DNA from: Asterochloris sp. CNOR1
Lineage: Eukaryota > Chlorophyta > Trebouxiophyceae > Trebouxiales > Trebouxiaceae
Direction: 5' to 3'
Assembly (NCBI GenBank): GCA_963969365.1
Contig: OZ017753.1
Coordinates: 2,976,001 to 3,040,000, forward strand
Length of the DNA stretch: 64,000 bases
Positions within the stretch are counted from its first letter, which is position 1, and each line of letters opens with the position of its first letter. The notes beneath the pieces were generated by a model that was not told the DNA's origin, made no database searches, and worked only from the letters and a program-made list of their open reading frames with translations. The translations under genes and the position numbers were made by a program. This document shows positions 24,301 through 36,600 of this stretch, piece by piece.

Positions 24301-27300
24301 CCTGCTGCAGCAGCGCTGGTGCTGCCCTCTGACCTGAAGTCTCAGCTTCCCTGCCACAGCACTGCACTGACAACCAAATAACTCTGGTGCCCTGCAGGAT
24401 GATGCCCCTGGTCTCCTGGCTGAGCTAAAGAAGCAGGGCCTGCTGCAGCAGATGCAGCAGCTGCACAGCATTGAGGCGGGCAAGGAGGAGTCCCCTGCTG
24501 CCTCTGGGGAGGCAGCCCACAACCGGGAGCTGTATGAGGAGATGCACAAGATCCTGGAGCGTGCCTGCGGACCCCACAGCAGCCGCTGGGGTCACCTGCA
24601 GGGGCGCGGCCTGCCTGGTGGGTGTAGTGTGGAGGGTTGAGGCAGGCAGCAGACCAGCCTTTCAGTTGGCCCCATCTTGTGCTGCCTGACATGTATTGTG
24701 CTGGGCCCCCCGGGCTGCTGCTTGGGCATGGGCTCTGTTGTATTGGCTGGGGCTGCTGCTGGGAGTACGCTGTGGTGTGGGCTCATATCAGCTACTGGGG
24801 ACATCTGCAGGTGACCAGCCTGCCAGCTGGGCCTGTCAGGCTGCTGCATGATCTGTGCTGTGATCTGTGTTTGCACCGGCTGCTGGGGCCAAACGAGAAA
24901 ACGTCAGGTCTCCCAGGTGAGACAAGAATGTGATGTCAGGCAGAGGTTCATGCACGCAGCAGCTCTGGACCACCTGTGGGGTGTACTACCTGAGAGAGAA
25001 CAGGGGGCTATGTGGAATGCTGAAGGTATTAGTGGTGCTGATTGGGCAGGGCTTCAGGGCCCTTTGAAATGTGAAATGTGGCATCATGCTGCCCCGGCGG
25101 GAAAGGGCTCGCCAGGGGTTGCAGGCAAGTTGCGTCTCATCATTGCTGCCTGCCCCACAAGGTCCAAGTCAAATTAAGTTCAAGGGTGGATAACAGCGGG
25201 CTGTTGAAGATGTCTCTGAGAGGTTGCTGCGGGGCAGCATGGCAGGCTCCTGCTTGCTGCAGTAAAGGTGCAGCCAGGTAGGCTTGCAGAACACACTACG
25301 AGCTGCAGTTTTGGGCTGTCAGCAATCCCCTCAGTTCAGTGCACATCTCCCACCACTGGACCAGACGCCTCCTCGAAGCTTTAGAACTGGGCCATGGCCC
25401 ATGCAGTGTTTCATGCCTGGCTGTCAGCAGATCCATCAGTGCACATCTCCCACCACTGGACCAGGCATCTCTTCAAAGCTTCAGAGCTGGGCCTTGGCTG
25501 ATGCACTGTTGCACGTCCTGCAGATGCCGCCGCGCCTGAGTCCAAGACCCCAAGCTACTGCCTGGCCTCCCTGCGCTGCTTGCTAGAGAGGGCACGCGAG
25601 TGGAGCTCTGCAGGCGACGGGGTGCAGTGGGGCTGGTCCAGGTGCGCGCCAGAAGTTTCGTCCGTGCAGGCTTGGCGAGCAGACCTGGCTGTGTCGCCTT
25701 TAACACAGTACCAGTGAACTCTGCACACATAGCGCTGTCCTGCCTGGCCCTATGAATGACTTTCATGTCTGACTTTGAGGAAGCCAGGCCTCCTTCCAGG
25801 ACTTGATCTGTTTTTAGGGGAGATTATCACAACCTCTCATTACAATTGCCCCGTCTCTCTGCTTGGCCAGGACCTCCCCTGTGCAGGCTGGCGTGGCTAT
25901 GTCAATGCAACGATCTTGACTAGCCAGCTTATGTGATGCTGCTGCCGAGTGATGGTGCATACCGCGGGGCTCCTGCAGAGTGCCCACCAATGGGAATCGT
26001 GCTGTCCTTGTGCCTGCAGCGAGCTCAGCAGCTTCGTGTTCGTGTTTGGAGGCGCCAACAGACTGGTGGTGGAGAAACCTCAGGTCAGTCCTTGTCAAAG
26101 ATAGCTCTGGTGCAGGCGCAACACAGCGCCTGTACATATCGCGGCCTGCCCATGACCCAAAAGAAACAAGCTGTTGTCGTTCATGCAACCTGTACTGAGC
26201 TTGTGGCTGCACATGCCCTGCCTGCCAGAGAGCGACTGGCCCTGCCTGACAGCTGCATGCCAGCACCTTACCTTGCCCATGCTGTACAGGCTGCAAGCAG
26301 TCTGTCTCTGCCGTGCTGTGCTGTGCTGACTTGAGCAGTATGCCATGCTGTGTCATGCTGGCATGAGCAGTCAAGCCACTGAAGGAAGAGCTGAACTGGC
26401 TGTGAGCAGTGTGGCTTGCCATGCAGTACGCATCGGCGACATACTTCTTTGATCTGGAGGAGCCGCTGTCTGTTGCTGATCAGGTGGGATCATAAGCTGA
26501 CACTGCTGCACAGTCTGGGCGCACAGCACCTGCGCCCAGTGCTGCCTCAGCTCACCCTGAAAAGCTTGGTCGCACAGGCGCCTGCCTGTCACTGCCTTTC
26601 TGTCAGGCACAGATGGGTGTGGAAATGCCAGCATCGGGCTGCATGCTTGCGCCAAAAACTGGCTGCGCTATTTGTGATTGCCACGCCTGTGTTGCCTGCT
26701 TGCAGGCACCGTGTGGCTGTGCAGATGTCATCCCTGCAGTGTGCAGACCTCAGCAAACAATGTCCATGTGCACCTGACATATCCAGACCTATACATGTGC
26801 AGGTGCAGCGACTTGTGGCTGTGCTCACAGTCAAGGGCGTCAGCCGCAGCAACCTGCTGGAGGACTCCACCCCCGTGCTGCACGAGAAGCTCTCTGCAGA
26901 TGAGAGGGCGGTGCTGGAGGAGGCTGGCTGGCGCGAAGGGGCCACCATCAAAAGCCTGCTGAACTTCTCAGGTGATGCTTCTCCTGAAACCTGAGTCACA
27001 AGCAGCCATGCAACACATATTGTTATTTGGTCGGTAGACTGCCATGAAGGTAGCAGCCGGGGATGCTGCACATGTACATGGGGGGGGGGGCCTGGCGCAA
27101 GGGCCAAGCGCCTGCCTAGCAGCTTGAGGGCAGCCTGGTGTGTGCAGGCACCACCTCTGCACAAGCACTGGCTGCAGCTGCTGTGAGCAGCAGTGCCCAC
27201 AGATGCAGCTGATTTGCTGCTGCGACTGAGCTTGGATATGAACTCAACAAATTGAGCTTCCTTGCTGCTCTGCAGTGGAGCCATTGACGTTGCTGAAGTG

Positions 27301-27499
27301 CTGCGCTCTGTTGACTGGCATCCCGTTGATGCTGTGAGCTACTGCTGCAGGCGAGCGCATCATCCACCAGTACAAGGGCAGCACCACTGCTGCAGACTAC
27401 CAGGAACGCATCAACAAGCTCCTCAGCAAGGGCAGTGCTGGAGGGCGCATACACAAGTCTCCCGTGCCTATGCATCCAGCAGCTGGTGGGCAGCAATAG
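18334..27499 (+). CDS. Unrecognised protein: coiled coil, basic disordered middle, conserved C-terminal domain
   Basis: I do not recognise this gene. Exons visible: up to 18620 (EEDIRRREAELVQREDAL), 19715-19867 (WEAELQARADSAQAQEAKLQ), near 20427-20535 (EWAAAKRQWAAG), 20755-21113 (Pro-rich), 21356-21497, 21755-22070, 23107-23202, 23623-23820, about 24399-24616, 25524-25660, 26018-26083, 26424-26483, 26803-26971 and a last exon ending at TAG 27497-27499. The first exons form a charged coiled coil. Exon 21755-22070 has three spaced basic clusters (CRKRVRAERV, TRKRARTERT, SKKRACA) like nuclear-localisation signals. From 25524 a compact domain reads SELSSFVFVFGG, VVEKPQYASATYFFDLEEP, VQRLVAVLTVKGVSR, AGWREGATIKSLLNFSG and ERIIHQYKGST, joined in phase. 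A nuclear or cytoskeletal role is possible but unproven. Start 18334 and the exons between 19867 and 20755 are uncertain; two separate genes cannot be excluded. Confidence 0.6.
19120..19714 (+). repeat. Splice-junction echo array before exon 19715 (about seven copies)
   Basis: The true exon starts GTGCAG|GCAGCAGGGCTTGGCAGC and encodes QQGLAAWEAELQA. Copies begin near 19128, 19236, about 19313 (weak), 19388, 19474, 19552 and 19630, mostly 75-86 bp apart. Each contains a branch-like CCAATGAC or CCAGTAAC, a T/G tract, TGTGCAG, then a version of the exon head such as GAGCAGGGCCTGGCAGCATG. Stops and frame changes break the copies, and no donor follows them. Confidence 0.85.
19979..20029 (+). repeat. 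AAAGC microsatellite, about ten units
   Basis: A perfect pentanucleotide run of about 51 bp lies inside an intron or unassigned part of the preceding gene. On the minus strand it produces the spurious LLCFA peptide repeat. Confidence 0.95.
22761..23160 (+). repeat. Echo copies of exon 23107-23202
   Basis: Three related segments occur about 173 bp apart: near 22761 (IESPEVDMAMQTLRAS), 22934 (VGSPEMEEALQALRDQL) and the presumed true exon at 23107 (CESADVDAAMHALRAS, which alone continues into QATPPADDADEDD and a GTGAGG donor). The first two are followed by stops and have no donor. Confidence 0.65.
25314..25500 (+). repeat. Two-copy tandem repeat before exon 25524
   Basis: Two copies about 106 bp apart share GTGCACATCTCCCACCACTG and flanking sequence at high identity. 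They lie just upstream of the CTGCAG acceptor of the exon encoding SYCLASLRCLL. Unlike the other arrays, the unit does not obviously include exon sequence. Confidence 0.8.
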
Positions 27500-27614
27500 A
27501 ACCCCAGGAAGCAGCAGGCTAGCGCTCAGGAAACCCTGTCACGTCCCCTACTGCTTTTATGAGTTTTAGTTCCCTGTTACATTACTGAAGTACTCAGGAT
27601 ACCAGTGTCACCTT

Positions 27615-28375
27615 CTAAGCATTCGAAGCCAGCTGCTCGTTGTCCAGGACCTGCATGGCAGAGGCACATGGCAAAGTGGCAGGAACGATTGAGCAACAGC
27701 TTGTCTGCAGCAAGCTTGCAAACTGATACAGGCGCAGCAAGAAGGGTGTGAACCGCACCCGCATGGCCCACATGTCAATCAGCAGCTGGTACTTGAAGTT
27801 CTGCAAGTTCCACTGCTGCTGCATTCTCTCCACATCGTCATCCCGCGCCCTGATCTCCTGCTGAAGGTTGCGGATGTCAAGCTCCTGCAGACTTGAGGCA
27901 GCATTCTGGAGGGGAGGGAAAGCTTGCAACAGGAGCAGTGCACAGCTGCAGCAGCCAGCAGGTGTTGAGAAAGACAGCTCAAGGTGAATGTCAAGGCGCT
28001 GGCAGGCTCAGGCCTTAGGAGCCCGTTTCCAGCACCAGGCCATTCAGATGTGCAGCAAATTGCTGACTGCCTCACGAGGAGGTACACAGTGTGGCAACAG
28101 CAGGCCCTGTCTGGCCACAGAGAGCAAGCTGTCGCATCGGGCTGCAGGCTGTCGCTTCAGGCAGGCCGATGCTGCTGCCTGCTGCAGAAGCTGCTTGCTG
28201 GCGTGGGTGCCTGGTCTGGGGTTGCCCAGGCTGCCTTTGCCCGTAGCAGAGATATTGCATGCTGCAGAGCTGTGGCTGGCATAATGCAGCTTACTTGCTT
28301 GTAGAACTGCGTCCTGAAGTACTCAGGGTCCTGCCGAGCAATCTCCTCTGCCGCAGCTGCGCCACATCGAGGTGG
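27615..28375 (-). CDS. 3' end of a coiled-coil protein (upstream exons not resolved)
   Basis: Three exons join in phase on the minus strand: 28375-28295, 27905-27759 and 27650-27615. They encode AAAAEEIARQDPEYFRTQFY, then LQELDIRNLQQEIRARDDDV followed by WNLQNFKYQLLIDMWAMR, then VLDNEQLASNA and a TAG stop. The middle exon is a heptad-rich coiled coil, and all junctions are GT-AG. I cannot assign a family. Upstream exons should lie beyond 28400 but I cannot place them. The gene converges tail to tail with the plus-strand gene ending at 27499, only about 115 bp away, so the two 3' UTRs may overlap. Confidence 0.55.
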
Positions 28376-29120
28376 CTGTCAGAAAGGGCATCAACAAAGC
28401 GCAGAGAGGGATAACGGTGCAGATGTGAAGATCACGGACCTGCTGAGCTTATGGAGCCTCTCTTGCCAGTGAGGCCCCCAAACCAGCCCCGCTTGCTTGT
28501 TGAATCTGTCTGCAGCAATTTTGCAGGTGAGCATGCAGAGCTGACAACAGCAGCTGCAGCGCTGTGTTTGCCTCACCCTTGCATAAAGACTTTCAGAAGC
28601 TGAGAAGGAGTCCTGCTGACTGCGTTTCCTGCATGCAAACTCACAGGCTGGAGGTTTGGCTCATTTGGTAGGCTGCATTGTGACAGAGGACTCACTGAAA
28701 CAAGCCCTTCAAGGGACTGCCCGGCGCCATGGTTTCCGTCTGTGAGTCCCGTGGACAGAACGATGTTGCGAGACATGAGAGAAGGCAAGCGACAATGTGG
28801 CAGATGATGTGCCTCCTGCTGCTTGAAGTGTGGTACAGGCCTTGATACAACCATCAGGAGCAGTACCAGAAGCACCTCAGTGTCTGTTCTTGCTTTCTCA
28901 AAGAGTGCTCCAATTGGCTGAGGTTCTTCGCGGCTGCTGTGCTGTCTTGTCTTCACATTATAGCGCTGACATGCTTGCATATTGCAGCTTGTCAGGAGTC
29001 TGCTGCTGTGTCTCTCCTGTTTGTGCATGTGTGTCACTCTGACGGGCAGGACAGGCAAAGGCAAGTGGCTTATGACCGACCCTGAGCTTTGCTGCTGCAG
29101 GCATGAGCTCTTTGCTCCCC
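28376..29120. other. No supported exon
   Basis: This stretch should contain upstream exons of the minus-strand coiled-coil gene or the 5' part of the weak plus-strand gene that follows. Open frames on both strands lack splice-consistent, protein-like segments. Confidence 0.3.
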
Positions 29121-29127
29121 GCCCTCT

Positions 29128-29744
29128 GCAGCGTTGGGGGAAACCAAAAGACAGCACAAACGCAGCAGACCTCAAGACAATGTGGAGGACTTCAACAGCC
29201 GCAGGTGCACAGCAGCCAGACGCCTGCATACAGGGAGTGCAGCGGGCAGATGGAGGCATGCACCTGGTGAGCCATGCCTCAGAGGCGACACTTTGCTGAT
29301 GGCAGAGGAGACTGAACCAAGCAGCTTCAAGCAGCTGCAGACGATGGTCGCCATGCTGCAGACGGCGGTTGGCGAGCTGAAGGTGAAGCCTACTGTCAGA
29401 TGATACAGCTGTCACAACACAGATGCTCACTGCAAGAGATATGCATGCAAAATTACAGCAGTCTTGACCATTTTTGTGAAGACAACGCATCACTCGAGAG
29501 CATGCTTGTCTGCTTGCAGGACAAGAATGCCCGGCTGAAGGCTCTCGCAGTCCTGTGGGGACCCATTCAGTGTTTCCCTTGTGCTCATCGCCCAAAGATA
29601 GGAGACAAGACCTGGTCCGACCTGGCTGGAGATCTCCTTCTGGAGGGCAGTCCCAGGGACCCTGTGCCCCACTGCATTGAACGATGCTCTCATAAACGAG
29701 GGCCTTGTGATGGCCACCTGGGATGGCCTCAGGCCTGTAGCTGA
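29128..29744 (+). CDS. Possible small coiled-coil gene (weak model)
   Basis: Two exons join convincingly. One, near 29306-29389, encodes EETEPSSFKQLQTMVAMLQT and AVGELK. The next starts after CAG at about 29521 and encodes DKNARLKALAVL. Together they make an amphipathic heptad run. A third segment near 29134-29204 (TKRQHKRSRPQDNVEDFNSR) has exon-like flanks, but its phase does not match the next exon, so an exon is missing or the call is wrong. Start and stop are not established; the last frame stays open to 29744. The family is unknown. Confidence 0.3.
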
Positions 29745-30619
29745 TGCAAGCCATGGTGCCTTTCATCAAGGCAATGCTTTGCAAGCGGAAGCACTGCTAG
29801 AAAAGGTCGGCCATGGCCTGCTGCCAACTGCTTTGAGCTCCAGCCAGACTGCCCTCACGGATGCACTGAAGTCTCTGCGTAAATGTGGCTATTGGTCATG
29901 CCAGCAGCAAGAGAGGCAGTAGCAGGTGCAGCAAGACACAGGCATTGGTCTGTCAGGTTCAGGCTGGACAGGATCCACAATAGCAGCACCAGAGCAAAGG
30001 CATTCTCGCACTTGCATCGGCCCCTTTTCTGTACCAGGGTGCCACCAGCAAGCCGGGTCCTACGCTGCACTGCTGAACGGACATTGCAAGCTTGACAGTG
30101 AAGTTTGCCAACAGATGGCAGCTGGCCAATAAGCACATACTGGTCACAGTTGCACAATGTAGATGGTGGCTCCCTTCCCGGCCACAGCATGGCATGCTGG
30201 GCGATGCCAAGAAGCTTGCATAGCCCGCTGCATGGCTACGCTACACAAGCTTGACGTCCCTCTGACCTCACGCTGCAGCTCCAGATGGCAATGCCTGTCT
30301 ATGTGCAGTGCTCGTGATCGCCATGTTCTGCTGCTTCAAAGTGCAGCAGCCCTGCAGCTGCTGGCGATCACTCTCCAGATGATAGCTGTAGAAGGTGTTT
30401 ACATGCCATGCTGGGGGGAATGTTTAATCTGCAGCCTATCTGACCGCGAAGCTGTGCCTGCAGATCACCCCGCACAGATCAAGTCTGGTGGCTTGATGCT
30501 ACCTTACAGTGGCACTTCATGTATAAATGCTGCAGAGTAGGAGCTCCTGAAGCAAATTCGTGATCAGTAAAGTGCAACCTGATCAGCAGAAATCTGTCCC
30601 TACTTGAGACAGCACCGCT
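29745..30619. promoter_or_regulatory. Upstream region of the Piezo gene; no gene seen
   Basis: I find no exon with protein-like composition and matching splice sites here. It should contain the Piezo promoter and 5' UTR. No TATA-like element is clear enough to place. Confidence 0.3.
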
Positions 30620-33600
30620 ATGCAAGAGCAGGCAGGCCTGCCCAGACTTTCTGCGCTGGCCGCAGCCAGTGGTCTCCTGTTGTTGGCATGGAACGATGTT
30701 GGCCTGACAGGTAGCCTCGTGCTCATCATGTCATTGCTCAAGCTGCTGGTACTGCCCGCTGACTCCGCTTGTGTGGCAGGTGTCTTCTTCCTGGCGGCAT
30801 TTGAGGTCTGGGCCCTGGCATGTGTCGCCCACCGCCCCGCAGCAGCGCTTCGGCTGCCAGCTCAGTCCCTCTGGAGTTGTGTGGCGCTGGCAGCATGTGC
30901 GATCCTGTTTGTACAGCTCATTCTGCAGAGTGTGCTGTTGGCGAGCCATCCCAGCTGGGCTAGCAGCACGCATGTCCAACTTGTGCTACACTGGCTGGGG
31001 TTCAGCAAGGCAGACGGGGGCACGCGGCTTCTGGCGGTGTGGTATTCCGCGCTGTGCTCTTGTGCTGGCAGGGTCTTGCCTGTTTTGTTTTAGACAGGGC
31101 CTCGCTGCTTTGCAGGTCGTGGCTGCTCCTTGCTTTCTGATTGTGGCATCAGTGCTCGAGCTGCGTGCCATCCGCAAACAGCGGCCGGAGCAAGGCACAG
31201 TCTCTGGTGTGCCATCATCACGCAATCAACAGCAGGATTCCCACCCTTTTTTGCAACATCCGGGTCCAAGATCGCATCGGGCGGCAGGTGATATTTGCCC
31301 GGCTGAGACTGTGGGGTTCCCACCAGCCGTCACTGGTTCCTATCGGTCAGAGTGCCTGCTGAGAGTGCAGCTTTGACCAGCTCAGTAGGCACATCTGACC
31401 AAGCTCAGCAGGCGCTTTGACCAGCTTAGCCTGGAGCCATTTGCCTGCAGCCCTGGGTGATGGCCGTCAAGACCTTGACTGCCTGCAGGCTTGACAAATG
31501 CGGGAGTGCTGACGAGCGCCGCTCTGCTGGCATCTGCGCTGGCACGCCCCTCTCTCCTGTCGTTGCCCTATGCCATGCTGGTGTGCTATGGCATCTTGCT
31601 GTGGGCCCTGCAGTGGAGGTCCAGCTGGAGCGTGCCAGCCATTCGCACCTTTCAACTGTACTGCGGTGAGGGGCCACCCATGCAGATGCCTTTCAGTTCA
31701 AAATTTTTGCTCTGTGCAGGATGGCAGTGCCTCAGGCCTGTTTCCAACATTGCAGGTCTCCACATTGTTTTGTTATACCTGTGGCAGATCCCTCCCTTGA
31801 GACATACCAGCCTGAGCTGTGCAGCACCCTGGCTGGGCCTTTACACCGTGACAGGCAGCCAGGGCTCTCTTCAAGTGCTATTTTCCGAAGTAGGTCTGTT
31901 TCAGATGTTGTTTGCTTGAAAATTCTGCGCCTCCGCTGCTGAATGATGGCATCAAATGGCCTGATGCAGGTCCTTCACCTGGTGGCCCTGCATGTCCTTT
32001 TTGTGGCCCTTGCCTTTTATGCTGTGCTCGTCAGCGCCCGCAGGCGTGTCCAGGAGACTCATGGCCCTGGTGCAGCGCTGTCTGACCTACTCCAGGGCAT
32101 GTCTGCTCGCTGGGCTGGCTCTTCAACGGTGGGCATGCAATGTATGTACATTCCCTCATGATGAGCCAAAAACATGCGATGCATGCACACTCCCCCAGGA
32201 GGAGCCAAAGTAAAAGGATTTGCAGGTGCATGCATGTGAAGTCCGGCTTTCCTCCCTTTCTCCCACCCACCAATGCAGCTCCTGCCGTCTGCTTTTGGCG
32301 CAGTTGTAAGGCTTGAGGGCAGACTGAACATCCATTTGTCTCCCCCATGTATTGCAGGTGCGCCATGAGCTACAACAGGAGCTCGAAGAGGCGCTGTTGG
32401 GTCCCATCCAGCACATGTTGGCAGATGAGAGGCCTGACTACAGTGGGCAACGCATGAGTCAAGGTGGTGGCAGGCTCAATCAAAATGGCCATCATGCACC
32501 ATCCGGTGGGTGGCAAATTAGGGGGTTGTCCCCCCTTTGCAGCTGCCTGGTCTGGCGACCAAATGCCAGGCCTGACAGTGTGTATCTTGTTGTTGCTGGC
32601 ATGGACAAGTAGTCTGGCAAGGGAACTATCATCTCCGCTTGAACAGAGCAGTCTTCTGCTTGCAGGCCGGGGACAGCAGCCAAGGCTCAAAGCGTCAGCT
32701 GTGGCAGAGCTGGTGCTGCCCTTCACAGCTGGTCTGCTGCTGGCACTGCTAGACGCTGCAAGCAAGCATCCTGCAGTTGCGGCAGTGGCCCTTTGCAGCC
32801 TTGCCCTGGCACAGCCCTGCCTCATCAACACAGGTGATCACGCACTGAAACACTGCTATGTCGTGTGGCATCAAGCTTTCACAATATGGATGTTCCCTTG
32901 TAAGCTGTTATGCACATCTGCCTTGCCATTGTGGTCGACTGCCCCTTTGGTGCTCACAACATTGAGCCCCCACTGCTCCCCATGGTCAATGATGTTAGCT
33001 GCTGTTGCCTGTTGCCTGTCAACCAGCCCCATGGTGCTCATGGACACCTTGCCTCCAGTGCTGCCCATCAACTCTCATTCTAGCTTCTGCCTGCAGTTTG
33101 CCTGGTGGCAGGGCTGTGGACCTTGCTGGCTCCCAAAGGACTTGGTGTGGCTCCCTTAATGCGCACAGCGACAGGCTGGTGTTGCGCCTTCCTGGCGTGG
33201 CAGCTCACAAGCTACACCTTGACTGCTGTGCGCTCAGCCGCAGGGCTGCCCAGCTGGCTGGCTGCTGTGGGGCTGCTGCCGCAGACCACTGGGCTGCTGT
33301 TGGTGCTCCAGCTATCTGCGGAGCTGGCAGCGGCCTGCATCGTTGGAGGGCTGGCTAGGCGCCAACCCACGCAGCGCTTACCTGCTCGTGTGGTGGGCCG
33401 GCAACCCAGCCAGGTTAGGAATGCCACAGCATGGCTAACGCCGCTACTATGCGCGGTCAGCACTGCAGTTGAGCCATCTCACTGGACGTCTGTGCCACCC
33501 TTACCATCTTGGTTGGCTTGATTTTGGGCATCAAGCCAAGCAGTGTTGGCCCTTGAGGCTGTTGCTGGGGCTTTCACTTGCCAGCACGCAATCATAATGT

Positions 33601-36600
33601 CTGCCCGGCAAACAGCAAGTGTCTTCAGCCTGCTTGTTCACACCTCATCTAAGGATGGCACATGACTGTGCGGGCTGTCAGGTCTGGCCCCAGCTCCTGA
33701 TAACTGGCCTGCCCTTCTCTGCAGACTGGAACTGCCTCATTGGCAACCAGTGAGATCGAGGTGGACAACAACCAGCCAGCAGGTGGACAACTTGCGCCAC
33801 AGCTGCTCCCCCCCAGCAGCATTGATGCCTGGGCTAGTGTGGTGTGTGCTGTGGCTCGCACCGCCTGGTATGCAGGCTTCCTGGTGTTCCCTGCTGTCCT
33901 CATCGGCATCGGGCTCAGCCAAGGCGATCTGCTGCACTCAGCCTACCTCCTGATTGTCACAGTCTACTTCCTGGCGCCCACTGTCACCTTCCAGCTGGAT
34001 TGCAGCACAGCATCTATTGGCAATGAGCAGGTCAGGCCTTGTTTGACATGTCTCTGCAGTGTGTCAACTTCCTGCTGCCCATGCTGCACTTGCTGACACA
34101 CAAAGCGTCTTGGCTGCAGCACAAAATCGAGCGCACCTATGCCAGTCTCCACCTGACAGCCATGTACATTGCCAGAGTGGCCTGCAGTCCTTCATGGAAC
34201 GTTGTACACTTTCCTGATGTGAAAGCCCTCAGAGTGGCTGGCCTGATATGCCCTTCAGTACCGCGCAGCATGCTTCCAGTTTTTGTGGGGCTCGTGGTGG
34301 TGAGCTCATCAGTTTCAAGCTGTGTGACTTGGCCCAGCTCAGTTGCAGGTGCCATGTTCTTGCAGCATTGCTGGCCTGCCACAAAGCCATGTGCACTGCA
34401 CTGTGTTCTCTGCAGCTCCCCCCGTGGACCTTGTCTTGTGCAGGACGCCATGCCAGCCGTTTGCATATCCAGAAAGACAAGCACCTGTACACCCTGCAGG
34501 CTTATGCACATGCTACTCTTGGAAGGTGGCTGCACCGCCAGGGGCTGCTGCAGGCACGCTCATGTGTATCCAGCAGTGACCAAGAGCAGGACTCTGCTGC
34601 ACGACAGCTTCACAAATCACGCTACATCCTGGCAGGCCACCCAGCGCTGGTGCACTGGTTTGGGAAGCTGGCCCTCTCCTACGGCGTGTTGCTTGTGGTC
34701 CTTGTGGTGAGTCTGAAGTGTTGCAGCCATGCCACATGCTTGTGCCTGAGGTAATATCAGCAACCCCGGGCGCTAGAAGATGAACACAGCATGCCCTTTG
34801 GCGATCCCTGAATAAATTTGAGCTTTGTATGCTGCCTCAGCACCTGTATTGCACATTGGCACCTCTGCTGAGTGTCTGCAAGGCCAACCAGCAGACTTTG
34901 CAAGAGAGGTGCATGTGCGTCTGCAGGGGTACCTTCTTTTGCTCTGGGGATCAGATGTGGGAGCCCTTGGGCTTGGATACCTCTTCCTACTCTCTGTCGT
35001 TTTTGTCTGCCCGTTGGGACGGCGCGCCTTCAAGAAGCCTGCTGGGCCAGGTATGGCACACATCCAGCAATGTCTTGAAAATAAGACCCCCTTTGTACAG
35101 GCTACATCACAGTGTGTTTCTGTAGTCCACTTGATGCAGTGCTCCTGGTCTCTGTAGTGGCATTCAAAGCCTACCCCTGCCGTTCTGACTCTGAAGCAGT
35201 ACGGCGTCTGCATGCACTGAGGTTCGCAATGTGATGACTCCGCAGGGCCCTCTTTGGTGTTGGTGGGTAGCTCAAGGTTCAGATGGGTGCCCCTGGCACT
35301 GCTGTCTCTGTGGGCCGCCTCTGACCTGGCCTTTCAATACGCATTGGCTTCCACAAATCTCCCGGGAGCATTGGGCCTCAGCAAGCATCAACTTCGGCTC
35401 ATCAAGGTGGAATCAGCTGATATAATACTCACCATCATCTTTTGCCCTCAAGCTGTATGTCTGACGATGTGAAGGGAGAGCTAGATGGTGCCTGCCAACT
35501 CAGGGTGTAGCATTGCTCTTGCATGCCGCAGTCAGCTGAAAAATTCGCTGCCATTGTTGCAGGACATTGCCGGCATTGATGCATTCGCCACTGGAACAGC
35601 GCTGGCCCTCAGGCTGCTGAGGCCCCTGGTGCTGCTCGGTGCAGTCCACCTCTTACAGTTCGGCTACTCAGTGGGTAGCCTGCAGGCAAGTCAGTCCTCA
35701 CCATCATGCCGAAAAACAGATGACTGTACTGCTTTCATGTCGCTCCCTTTGGGCTATTGTCAAGCATGGCCAGTCAAGCCCTCAGACCATTCTCACTTGC
35801 AGGCACAACAAGAGGAGCATGCAAGGCTCATGGGAAGCTCATCTCAGAGGTCTCACTCTCAGCGCGGCATGTTGCCCTTGCTCAAGCGCTTCCTCATCCT
35901 TCACAGTAGCAAGCTGCTTGCAGTGGCAGCCTTTGCCGCTGCAATGCAACAGCCTGGCGCCATTGGCTCGATCCTTGTTGGTGAGCTCTGGCCTCGAGTC
36001 GCGGACCTTCTGGCTCAGTCAGTGCTGGTGCTGCCTCATTGTCTGCTTTGCCTGACCGCCGGTGGTGACTGCAGTGGGCATTGTAATGCTGACACCACTA
36101 CTCGGAGGGCCCCAAGCCAGGTCTCGTCGCCCCCTACTGCTGGCCAGCATCATGGCTGTGGAGACTGTTGCTGTTGCCTGGCTCCTCATGGAATACTCAA
36201 TACAGGCAAGTGCCACTCAACAGGCACAACGTGTGGCAGGCATGTAGATTGGTTAAGAGTGCGCTGAGAACTGCATGCAGGCTTGTGTGGTCAACCTTTT
36301 GTGCATGGGCTGGGTGCCTGAACACCCTGCTGAAAAGCAGAGCTAGAGAGTGTCACAGTGTCCTTTGTGTTGGGGTTGCTGGTGTACACCAATGACCAGA
36401 ACATGACATGAGCTGTGCATTGCTGCAGATTCACTGGCTCAGAAACCTTCTGGGGCCCATTGATGGCCTGGTAGTCCAGATGTTGCAGTGGGCTGGCCTC
36501 AGGCCAGTGGAAACAGGGGCTGCCAATTTGGAGGCAGTCCTGCGTATGAAGTTCTTTGTTCTCGTGGCCATTGTGCTCAAGCGCAGAGCGCTCAGGTCAG

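Noticed and set aside
28573-29784. A 403-codon open frame on the minus strand, the longest in the window
   Set aside because: Its composition is Cys/His/Ser/Leu-rich and shadow-like with no domain, and it overlaps better plus-strand coiled-coil exons. Long chance frames are common in GC-rich sequence.
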